A DNA stretch of 64,000 nucleotides from Massilia sp. NR 4-1. GTDB lineage: Bacteria; Pseudomonadota; Gammaproteobacteria; Burkholderiales; Burkholderiaceae_D. Below, in pieces: positions 7,303 through 16,800 of the stretch. The stretch's first letter is position 1. The number at the start of each line of letters is the position of its first letter. The DNA lies in contig NZ_CP012201.1 in the NCBI RefSeq assembly GCF_001191005.1, positions 1,364,001 to 1,428,000 of the forward strand, given 5' to 3'. The position numbers and the translations under genes are program-made. The notes beneath the pieces are model-generated. The model did no database searches, was not told the origin of the DNA, and worked only from the letters and a program-made list of their open reading frames with translations.

Positions 7303-8594
7303 TAATCCTCGATGCGCCGGATCGGCGTCGCCAGCATCGCCGTCAACGACAATACCAGCAAGGCCAATCCCGACAGCAGGAACAGCAACTGGGGCGGCAG
7401 CATGCGCAAGGCCAGGCCAAACAGCACCGCCGAGAGCGGCGCCACGCCGACCAGGATAAAGGTGAAGAAGCCCATGGCCCGCCCCAGCATGGCCAAAGGC
7501 ACGCGCCGCTGGATCCAGCTGAAGACGGCGACCTGGACGAAGCCGCCCAGCAGCCCCACCAGCAGCAGCAGCGGAATGCCGGCGCCGGTTTGCCGCACCA
7601 GGGAAAACGCCATGAACAGCATGGCAATCACGGCATCGGCGCATAGCAGGCTGACACCAAGCGTGCGCAGGCGCCACTTGGGCCGCCAGGTCGACAGCAG
7701 CGAGCCGCACAGCGCCCCCGCGCCGTAGCCGGACATGAGCAGTCCCAGCGAGGCGACATCGGACTGCGGCCAGCCATACACCAGGGTCGGCAGGGCAACC
7801 TGGATCGGGCCGCCCACGAAAAACGTGACCAGGCCGAAATACAGGTACAGGGTGCGCAAGGGGCGGTCGCTCCATACCGCAGCCAGGCCTTCCCACAGCG
7901 CTTTCGCTGGCGCCGGCGGAGGCGCATGGGCGCCCTGCTTGGCTACCTGTACACCATGCAAGGTCCAGGCGGAAAGGAGAAAACTCAGGCAATCGAGCGC
8001 AAAGACCACGCCCAGGCCGGCATTCGAGACATCGCCGGCGTGCTTGTCGCCGGCAAAGACGAGGATCAGGGCGCTGCCGGCCAGCGGCCCCAGCAACAGG
8101 GAGACCTGGCGTAAGCTCATCAGCGCGCCATTGGCGGCCATGAGCGACTCACGCGGCAAGATCCGCGGCAACAGGCTGCTGCCGGCAGGCAAACTGAACG
8201 CCGAGCACAGGCCCATGCCGAGCACCAGCAGGTGGATCATCCACAGCTTGACGGTGGAGGTGAAAATCAGAATGCTGAAAACGCCCAGCATGGCGGCGCT
8301 TAAATACTTGGTCCACAACAGGACGGTTTTCGGCAGATAGCGGTCGACGGCGACGCCGCCAAACAGAATCAGCAAGGCGCGCGGCAAACCCAGCGCCGCA
8401 AATACCGTCCCCAGGGCCAGGGCATCGCCGGTGATGCGCAAGACCAGCCAAGGCAAGGCCAGCAGGGTGATCTGGTCGCCGAGCATGGAAATGAAACCGC
8501 CGCCGACCAGGCGGCGGAAATTCCTGTCGGCCCAAAGGGCGAAGCGGGATTCGGCAGATTTAACCGGCTGCACCGGGCTGGCGGAAGACGTCAC
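7302..8594 (-). CDS. MFS transporter, EntS/MFS_3-like exporter
   Basis: A 430-residue membrane protein with about 12 hydrophobic segments. The N-terminus FRRLVGGGFISMLGDQITLLALPWLV and the GGVAVDRYLPK loop between TM2 and TM3 are typical of the EntS/macrolide-efflux branch of the major facilitator superfamily, which mostly exports small molecules by proton antiport. The start is a GTG at 8594 with AGGACGGG upstream. It starts 12 bp after the nucleotidyltransferase gene, so both are one transcription unit, divergent from accA and next to the PKS cluster. It is a plausible exporter of the polyketide, but nothing in the sequence proves this. Confidence 0.82.
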   Translation of the reverse strand: MTSSASPVQPVKSAESRFALWADRNFRRLVGGGFISMLGDQITLLALPWLVLRITGDALALGTVFAALGLPRALLILFGGVAVDRYLPKTVLLWTKYLSAAMLGVFSILIFTSTVKLWMIHLLVLGMGLCSAFSLPAGSSLLPRILPRESLMAANGALMSLRQVSLLLGPLAGSALILVFAGDKHAGDVSNAGLGVVFALDCLSFLLSAWTLHGVQVAKQGAHAPPPAPAKALWEGLAAVWSDRPLRTLYLYFGLVTFFVGGPIQVALPTLVYGWPQSDVASLGLLMSGYGAGALCGSLLSTWRPKWRLRTLGVSLLCADAVIAMLFMAFSLVRQTGAGIPLLLLVGLLGGFVQVAVFSWIQRRVPLAMLGRAMGFFTFILVGVAPLSAVLFGLALRMLPPQLLFLLSGLALLVLSLTAMLATPIRRIED

Positions 8595-8606
8595 CTGCCC
8601 GTCCTG

Positions 8607-9401
8607 CTAGGCCACCGCGGCCAGATTCAGCGACTCGTTATGCCAGAGCGCCCCGCCGCTGCGTTCCAGGAAAATGCTGGTTTGCCTTACGAATTCGCTG
8701 CAGTCGTTGTGCTGGCACAGCAGCATGTACGCCTGCTGGTAGGCCTGGGCAAAGGGCCGGTCGTGCGCGGCCATCGCCTCGTACAAACGGTCCACCGGCG
8801 CCGCAGCGCCGCTGGCGCGCCGCACCAGGGCGTTGCCGACCAGGGAAAACAGGGTGGAGGCCAGATAAACGCGGTCGAAATGGCCTTCCGTCAGCGTCAG
8901 CTTGGCCAGGCAGTAAGTCATGCGGATGCGCGCGATGGGGGCGATTTCGTCGCTCTGCGGCAGCACGCGCCGGCTGACGTGTTCGCGCACCATCTGCTTG
9001 AACTCTTCCAGCACGTCCGCGCTGCCATGCAGCAGGATGCTGTCCTCGATCGCGGAACTGAATACGCGCAGGCCCATTTTTTCCTGGATGTGCAGGGCCT
9101 CGGTCAAGCTGGCCCGGTCGAAAATAAATATCTCCAGACGCAGGCCGCGGTATATCTGCAGTTTCAGCTCGGGTTTGGCGCCGGCCGCCATCTGGGGCAG
9201 CAGGACCAGAATATCCAGGTCGGAGAATGCGCCGGGGTTTCCGCGCGCGAAGGAACCAAAGAGAAAGGCACAGTCGCTGGCCGAATAATTTTCTTTAACA
9301 AACTCGCCTGCCACTTCCAATATTTCGGCTTGCTCCAGCATGGCGCCAGATAAAGGCACGATCAATCCGGGAAAAGCGCGATTCAGTACCGACTCAATCA
9401 A
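8607..9401 (-). CDS. Nucleotidyltransferase-domain protein (Pol beta/MNT-like)
   Basis: A 264-residue protein. FLFGSFARGNPGAFSDLDILVLL is the nucleotidyltransferase signature (GSxxxGxxxxxSDxDxxV) with the two metal-binding Asp residues at about 65-67; LRLEIFIFD may hold the third carboxylate. The C-terminal half is helical without a family I recognise. The reading frame starts at TTG 9401, preceded by a perfect AGGAG at 7 bases. Members of this superfamily transfer NMP to antibiotics, proteins or RNA. It is the first gene of a unit with the MFS exporter, beside a polyketide cluster, so drug modification or toxin-antitoxin type roles are both thinkable; neither is shown. Confidence 0.7.
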   Translation of the reverse strand: MIESVLNRAFPGLIVPLSGAMLEQAEILEVAGEFVKENYSASDCAFLFGSFARGNPGAFSDLDILVLLPQMAAGAKPELKLQIYRGLRLEIFIFDRASLTEALHIQEKMGLRVFSSAIEDSILLHGSADVLEEFKQMVREHVSRRVLPQSDEIAPIARIRMTYCLAKLTLTEGHFDRVYLASTLFSLVGNALVRRASGAAAPVDRLYEAMAAHDRPFAQAYQQAYMLLCQHNDCSEFVRQTSIFLERSGGALWHNESLNLAAVA

Positions 9402-9739
9402 TGGCGTCTCCTAATGAAAATATTTCAGTTATAACCCAGCACGAGGTGGCGATGCTACATTTATAATTACATGGATGTCAACAACTTACGTGATAACTGG
9501 AACGCCGGCCCGCCGGACGGCCGGCCGCGAATTGCCTACAGTAAGGACTTGGATTACAATTGCCAGGATTAAATTGACGATAACAGGCGCCGCCTGGGGA
9601 GGAGCAGCAGACAGCCTTGCGCCGGTTCCGGCCCTCCTCCACATCACATCTAAGCGAATCCGCTGGCATTCAGACAGAGGTGATATGCGGGAAGCATTCC
9701 TCCCACTTCTATGATGTGCCTTACAAAGAGTGCAATCAG
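9402..9739. other. Divergent intergenic region between nucleotidyltransferase and accA
   Basis: 338 bp without a supported gene; it should hold both the leftward promoter of the nucleotidyltransferase/MFS unit and the rightward promoter of accA. The first 80 bp are AT-rich. A GC-rich inverted repeat GCCGGCC (9504-9510) / GGCCGGC (9519-9525) with an 8-nt loop lies in the middle. I could not find a convincing -35/-10 pair on either strand. An in-frame extension of accA through 9617 is open but carries no family similarity. Confidence 0.5.
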
Positions 9740-10720
9740 ATGACCAATCCCATCTTTCTTGATTTTGAATCCAATCTTGCGGAGTTGACCGGCAAGATCG
9801 AAACCCTCCGTTTCGTCGAAGACGATTCGGCCGTGGACTTGTCGGAGAATATCGATAAGCTAGTCAGTAAGGCAAATAAACTGACCAAGGATATTTACGC
9901 CAAGCTCACGCCCTGGCAAATCGTGCAGGTGGCCCGCCATCCGCAGCGGCCATATACGCTGGATTATGTCGAACATATATTCACCGACTACCATGAGCTG
10001 CATGGCGACCGCGTTTTCGCCGACGACCAGTCGATTGTCGGCGGCCTGGCCCGCCTGAACGGCAAGGCGTGCATGGTGATCGGCAATCAAAAAGGCCGCG
10101 ACACCAAAGAGCGCACGCTGCGCAATTTCGGCTATCCGCGCCCGGAAGGCTACCGCAAGGCCTTGCGGCTGATGAAACTGGCCGAGAAATTCTCGATTCC
10201 CGTTTTCACCTTTATCGACACGCCCGGCGCCTGGCCCGGCATCGACGCCGAAGAACGCGGCCAGTCGGAAGCGATCGGCCACAACCTGTATGAAATGGCC
10301 AAGCTCAGGGTGCCGATCATTTCCACCGTGATCGGCGAAGGCGGGTCGGGCGGCGCGCTGGCGATCGGCGTCTGCGATACGCTGAACATGATGCAGTTCG
10401 CGACGTATTCGGTGATTTCACCGGAAGCCTGCTCGTCCATCCTGTGGCGCAATACCGAGCGCCAGGTCGACGCGGCCGAAGCCCTCGGCTTGACCGCGCA
10501 CCGCCTGAAGGCGCTGAAGCTGGTGGACCGCATCATCAACGAGCCGCTGGGCGGCGCCCACCGCAGCCACAAGGAGGCGGCCCAGGCCGTCAAAAAGACC
10601 TTGCTGGAAGGCTTGCGCCAGCTCGACAATATGCCGGTCCGTGAACTGCTCGACCGCCGCCATGAGCGCCTGCTCAGCTTCGGCGAGTTCCGGGTTCAGG
10701 ACGGCAGCAGCAACGGTTAA
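9740..10720 (+). CDS. accA: Acetyl-CoA carboxylase carboxyltransferase subunit alpha
   Basis: A 326-residue protein alignable over its whole length with bacterial AccA (about 320 residues). Landmarks: the FLDFE N-terminus, WQIVQVARHPQRPYTLDYV, IGNQKGRDTKER, FIDTPGAWPG, AEERGQSEAIGHNL, VIGEGGSGGALAIGV (oxyanion hole glycines), YSVISPEACSSILW and the end EPLGGAHRSHKEA. With AccD it transfers CO2 from carboxybiotin to acetyl-CoA, giving malonyl-CoA. The ATG at 9740 matches the family start, so the open frame back to 9617 is not used. It converges on the PKS genes and may be an extra copy that raises malonyl-CoA supply for them; whether another accA exists in the genome cannot be seen. Confidence 0.93.
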   Translation: MTNPIFLDFESNLAELTGKIETLRFVEDDSAVDLSENIDKLVSKANKLTKDIYAKLTPWQIVQVARHPQRPYTLDYVEHIFTDYHELHGDRVFADDQSIVGGLARLNGKACMVIGNQKGRDTKERTLRNFGYPRPEGYRKALRLMKLAEKFSIPVFTFIDTPGAWPGIDAEERGQSEAIGHNLYEMAKLRVPIISTVIGEGGSGGALAIGVCDTLNMMQFATYSVISPEACSSILWRNTERQVDAAEALGLTAHRLKALKLVDRIINEPLGGAHRSHKEAAQAVKKTLLEGLRQLDNMPVRELLDRRHERLLSFGEFRVQDGSSNG

Positions 10721-10726
10721 ACCGTC

Positions 10727-10748
10727 CAGGGCGGAGTTCTCCGCCCTG
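10727..10748. terminator. Convergent hairpin between accA and the PKS operon
   Basis: CAGGGCGGAG TT CTCCGCCCTG is a perfect inverted repeat of 10 bp per arm, located in the 96-bp gap between the ends of accA and PKS E. The loop must open to about 6 nt in practice. Neither side has a clear T-run, but the position suits a shared bidirectional terminator. Confidence 0.5.
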
Positions 10749-10816
10749 TCCCCGCTACGACTTCCTCCCGCCGCGCGGTTTTCCTGCCGGACGCGTACTG
10801 CCGTCCGGCTCCTCCC

Positions 10817-13800
10817 TCAAGGCAATGCCGCTTCCTGCTGCCGATCGTCGGCCGCCGGCTGCGAACGGCCTGGATGCGCCTTTTCCAGGAAGCGCAGCAA
10901 TGCCTTGCGGAAGGCCTCGGGATGGGTCAGGAAGGGCACGTGGCCCGCGCCCTTGATGCGCACCAGCTTGGCCCCCGGTATCAGCGACACCAGCCGTTCG
11001 CTATGGCGCGGCTGGTCGAAGCGGTCCAGTGTTCCGGCCACAATCAGCACCGGTAGCGCAAGATGCGGCAGCGCCGCGCTCACGTCGAAGCGGGTCAAGG
11101 CGTCCAGGTAGGCCACCCCGTCGAGCGCGCCCAGCACCTGGCTGCCGCTCAGCACCGCGCGGATGTGGCGCTGCCGCTGCGGCCCCGCCTTGCAGCCGGG
11201 TTCGGCGAAGACCTGCTCCAGATCGTCCTCGTACAGCCGGCGCAGGGATGCCGGCGGCCGCTGCGCGGGACCCGCCGCCTCGAAGGCGCCCATGGTGCTG
11301 ACCAGCATCAGCGCGCGGCATTGCCGCGGCCGCAACAGTGCCGCCTTTTGCGCGACCAGGCCGCCAAAGGACCAGCCCAGAATGGCCGTCTCGCCCCAGG
11401 CGCTGGCATCCAGCACCTCGAACAGGTGCGCCACCACGGCATCCAGATCGCCGCTGCCGATGCTGCTGCTGCGGCCCAGACCCGGATAGTGGTAGATCAT
11501 CACCTCGTACTGCGCGGTCAGCGCCTCCAGATGATCGAGGAAGACGCTGCCGCTCATGCCTAGACCGGGAATCAGCAGCAGCCTCGGTCCCTGGCCGCCC
11601 CGGAACACCTCGGCAACGCCTTGCCGCAGGCCGATCATGGCGGCGCGCAGCGGCGGCACCAGCCATTGCTGGTAGGCCTGCTCCGGTGCGGTGGGCGCTA
11701 TCGGCGCGTTGGCCGTCGCCGGCAAGCGCGCCGATAGCGCGGCCAGCGTGGTGTCGTCGGCCAGTGCGTGCGCATCCAGCTCGATGCGCAGCGCCGCGCG
11801 CAGCGACTGCAGCAGCAGCAGGCGCGCCATCGAGTCCAGACCCAGCTCCGCCAAGGTCTGCTCCGGCCGCAGAATCGTTCCCGGCGCCAGGAATTCGGCC
11901 ACGCAGGCGCGCAGGGCCGGCGCCAGCGCTACCGCGCCCTGCTCCTGTCCCGGCACGGCAGGCGCCCTGGCGGCAGGCCAGAAACCGGACTCCCGCAGCG
12001 GATATCCTGGCAGAGGGAGAGGCAGCGGCGGACGCGTGCCGTGCAAGCGTGGCCACGACACGCTTTGCCCCGCCAGCCAGCGGCTGGCCAGCAGCGCCAC
12101 CGCATGCCCTGGCGCCTGGGCGGCGCTGGCCGGCACCGGCCTGCCGTGCAGGTACAGGCGCGCGCCCGCAGCTTCTTCCGCCGGCGCCAGGTAATGGCGC
12201 AGCCCTTCCAGCAAGCCGCTGCGGTTATCCGCCACCAGCACCAGTCTTTCGCGCATGGCGGCACGTCCGGTTTGCAGGGTGCGGGCCAGGCCGTCCAGTG
12301 CCGTCTGCGCATTGCTTTCCAGGTAGGCCAGCAGCGCCTGCGCCACGCCGCGCAGCGCTTGCGGATCGCGCGCCGACAGCGGGAATGCCTGTGCTTCGCC
12401 GCCTTCCGGCAGCTGCGCCTTGAGCGGTTCCGGCGGCGCAGCGGCAATATACTCTTCCAGGATCATGTGGCCGTTGACGCCGCCGATACCGAAGGCATGC
12501 ACCGCGGCGCGGCGCGGCAGTGGACGCCCATCGGCGCCGGCCGTGACCGGCCATGGCTGGTTTTCCGCACCCAGGCGGAAACGTGGCGGCAGCGGCAGCG
12601 ACGGTTCCAGCACACCGAAACCGGGTATGCCCGGCCGCACATGGTGCTGCAGCGCCATGACCACTTTGAGGATGGACGCCATGCTGGCCGCATACTCGCA
12701 ATGGCCGAAGACCGGCTTCAGCGTGCCGATGACGCAGTCTGGCGCCCCGGGCGCGGCAGCGTAATACTGCGCCAGGGCGCGGATTTCCGCCTGATCGCAG
12801 GCGGCTGAACCCATGCCCTGCACTTCCACGTAGCTGACCGATGCCGGCGCCGTGCCGGCCCGCGCCAGCGCGGCGCCGATCGCGGCGGCCATGCCGCGTT
12901 CGTCGGCGGCCATGGCTGATTTGCCTTGGCCGGCATGGGCAATGCCGGTGCCGCGAATGACGGCGTAAATGCGGTCGCCGTCGGCTTCGGCGCGCGCCAG
13001 CGGCTTGATGATCAGTGCGCCGATGCCTTCGCCGCGCACATAGCCGCCCGCGTTGGTCTGGAAGGGGTGGCATTCGCCGTCACGGCTCAGGGCATTGAAT
13101 GCTTCCAGATCCTGGTAGGCGCCGGCGTCCATGATCAGGTTGGCGGCGGCGACCACCACTTGTTCGCACTCGCCCGCCTCCATCGACTGCACCGCGCGGT
13201 GCACGGCCAGCAGCGCGGAAGCACAGGCCGCCTCGCAGTTTTCGCTCGGACCTTTCAGGTCGAAGGCATGGGAAATCCGGTTCGGCAGCATCGAAGGCAC
13301 GATCTTCGGAATATGGTGCCCCTGCCGCGCCAGGATGGCCGGATAGTCGCTGGGGCCGGAAGCGATGAAGACGCCGGTGCGCAGTTCACCGTCCCAGGCA
13401 ATGCCGGCGGCTTCAAAAGCCCGCCATACCTGGGTCATGAGCAAACGCTGCTCGGGACTCATCCAGACAGCTTCCTTGGGCGTCACGCCGAAACACAAGG
13501 GGTCGAAGCCATCGATACGCTCCAGGAAAGCGCCCCAGTACGTGGCGCCGTCATTCAGCCGCCATTCGGCGCGCGCCGCCGGAGGCGCCGAGATGCGGGA
13601 ACTGCCCTGTTCGATATGGCGCCAGAAGGCCTGGGGGCTGTCCGCGCCGGGGAACAGCGCGCTCATGCCGACGATGGCGTATCCGGCGGACGGCGTAGCG
13701 GGCGCGGGCACCGGATACGCCGCTTGGGTGGAAGCCGGTATCGCCGCTTGGGCCGGCGCGGCAAGCGGCGCAGCCACGGCGGGCGCGGTCCTGAGCGGCG

Positions 13801-16800
13801 CGGATGGCGCCGGGTGTGGCCGATCCGGCGAGTGCGCCGCGATTGCCGCCACCAGCAAATCCAGGGTCGGGAACTCGAACAGGATGCTCGACGGCAGCGT
13901 CAGATCCAGCGCGGCATTGATTGCCTCCACCACCGCCACCGCGTGGATGGAATTGAGTCCCAGTTCGGCCAGGCTGCCGGCGGCGCGCAGCTGCGCCAGC
14001 GAATAGCCCTGGGTCTCGATCAGCGCCGCCTCGACGGCCTGGCGCACGGCGGACGGCGTGGTGCTGGCATGGTTGGCCGCATTCACATTCTCTGTCGAAA
14101 CCGCAGCCATGGCGGGCGCCGGCGGTGCGCCGGCCGCCGTCCGTGCACTGGCGGCGGCCAGCGCATTGAAACTTGGATATTCCGACAGCAGGGAAGATGG
14201 CAGGCGCAGGTCGAAGCGCGTGTTGATCGCCTCCGCCAGCTGCACCGCGTGGATCGAATTCACGCCCAGCGCCGCCAGATCCGGCGCCTGCTCCACCTGG
14301 GCGCGTTCGATACCCAGCACCTCCAGGAAGATCTGCGCCAGCGCATCCCTCACCTCGGCCATCGGCTCGGCTGCCGGTACGGCTGGCGGAACCCCGGCCC
14401 TGGCGGCCGGCGGCGCGGCGGCTGCCTGCTGCAAGGGGTAGCCGGAGCGGCCGCTGGCCTGCATCCTTTGCAGCGCCGCAGGATAAGGCGTCGGTTGCGC
14501 AATCCGTTCGGCGTTGATGCGCGCGCGCTGCGCGCGGCTCAGGCCCGGCTCCTTGCGCAGCCGGAACAGGCAATAACTGACCCAGCCGCGTTCCAGCGAA
14601 ATATAGTTGTTGGCGAAGTTGCGGAACGATTCCTTGGCCACCTGCGGCAGCTCGGCGATATTCGCTTCCGCCTCCGGGTCGTACAGGAAATTGGCGATCT
14701 GCGGCGAAACGTCGATCAGTTCATCGATCACCAGGCCCTGGTCCGCGCATACATCGATCCAGTCCTGGCGGGTCGAGATATCGATATCGATATTCGGCGC
14801 GGTGATGCGTCCGCGCCCGTTGGCGATGAAGTCCATCAGCAGCACCCGGCCATCATCCTCCAGCGCATTGGCGATATTGGAGAACACGCCTTCCTTGTCG
14901 CTGATGTGGCAGGTGACTTCAATCCCGATGACCAGGTCGTAACGGCCGGGGAAGCGGTCCTTGGCGCTGTCGCGGTGGTGCACCAGCGCCCGTCCGGCCA
15001 GGCCGCTGCGGGCGATGCGCTGGTTCGCCAGGCGCGCCTGCGAACCGGTGATGGTGTATCCCTCGGTGTGGATATGCGGATACTGGGCGGCGATCTGAAT
15101 CACATCGGTGCCCAGGCCGCAGCCGATATCGAAAACGCGGCCGGTGCGCGCGAAGTCCTGCTGGCCGAAGAGCACCTGGCGCATTTCGATCTGGCGCGAC
15201 TGCATATACGCGAACTGCTCCGGACATTTGGCAGGATCGATGAACATGCGCGTCATCGAATGGCCGGGCAGCCGCTCCGGATAAGGGCACAGGGTCAGGT
15301 ATTGCTCGCGGAATTCCTCGGAAGCGCCCATCGTGCTGAGCGAGTAAAAGGCCTCGGCATTGTTCGCATAGGCGGCGCCCGCATCGGCGGCAGGCGGCTC
15401 GGCCGGCGCTACCTGCCGCGGCGCTGGTGCCGCCGCCGTGGCGCGCGGACGCCATACCACCTGGCGCTCGAAGGCATACGCCGGCAGCTGCAGCAGCTTG
15501 CGCGGCGCGCCGGCCGGCGATTGCGGCAGCGGCAAGGCATGGCCGAGCGCCCACAGCTGCGCCTGGTCGCGCGGCTCACCCTGCGCCGCCAGCGCCACCA
15601 GTTGCGGCGACAGCGAGAGCGCCGGGGCCTGGCTGTCGCCGCTGAACCAGCGCTCGCCGCCACCCTCGCCTTTGAGCCAAAGCTGCAGCACCTCGGCGAA
15701 TTCGGCCATGCTGCCGGCCACGACCGCCAGGCGCTTGCTCATGGCTTCGCGGCCGCGGCGCAGGGTCCAGGCCAGGTCGGCCAGATCGCTGTCGGCCAAC
15801 TGCGGCAGATGCGCGATCCAGTCGGCGGCGGTACGCCGCAAGGCGTCCTGCGTATGGGCCGACAGCAGCAGCAGGCTGGGTTGCGCCGGCGCGGCGGCGC
15901 GCGGCGGCGGCAGCCACTCCTCCAGCACCACGTGCGCGTTCACACCGCCGCCGCCGATGCCGGTCACGCCGGCGCGGCGCGGCACGTCCAATCCATCCAC
16001 CTGCAACGGCTGCCAGGGTTCCGCCGCAAGCTGCACCTCAAACGGCAGGCGCGCGAAGTCGACATGGCGGTTGCGCTCGCCCTGCAGCAGCGTCGGCGCC
16101 AGCATGCGGTGGTGCAGCGACATGATTACCTTGGTCAGCTGCGACATCCCCGACGCGGCCTCGCAATGGCCAATATTCGGTTTGACCGAACCGATACGGC
16201 GCGCACCGCTGGCGCCCGTTCCATCGCCGAACACTTTTCCCAGCGCCGACATTTCAATCGCGTCGCCCAGTTCGATACCGTTGGCCGCCGCTTCGATATA
16301 GCCGACAGAGCGCGGATCGATGGCCGCCCGCTCCAGCGCGCTGCGCACCACGTCGGCCTGGCGCGCCGGATCGGAGCTGGTGTAGCCGGCCGAACGCCCG
16401 TTGTGGTTGACGGCACTGCCGCGTATCACCGCATAGATGCTGTCGCCGTCTTCCAGCGCCAGGCGCAGGGGTTTCAGCACGATGGCGCCGACGCCTTCGC
16501 CCGGCACGAAACCTTCGCCGCCCGCCCCGAAGGCATTGCAGGATTCTCCCTTGGCGAGGAAACGGCTGGCTGACAGGTGCACGTATTTTGCGGGTTCCAG
16601 ATAAAGATTGACGCCGCCCACCAGGGCCAGCCGCCCCTCTCCTTGCAGATAGGTGCATGCTTCGTGCAGGGCGACCAGGGACGATGAGCACATCGTGTCG
16701 ATCGCCAGGCTTTTGCCCTGGAAGTTCAGCTGGTAGGAGACGCGGTTGGCGAGCGAAGCGAAGGAAGTGGGCGGGAACGCATACTGCTTGGTGATGGCGG

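Noticed and set aside
9617..9739. N-terminal extension of accA
   Set aside because: The extension has no similarity to AccA, which starts at the FLDFE block right after the ATG at 9740.
12926..16573. Very long plus-strand open frame (about 1200 codons) opposite PKS E
   Set aside because: Antisense shadow of a GC-rich PKS gene; composition is Arg/Gly/Ala/Gln-rich with no family motif, and the minus strand has clear KS, MT and ACP domains over the same stretch.
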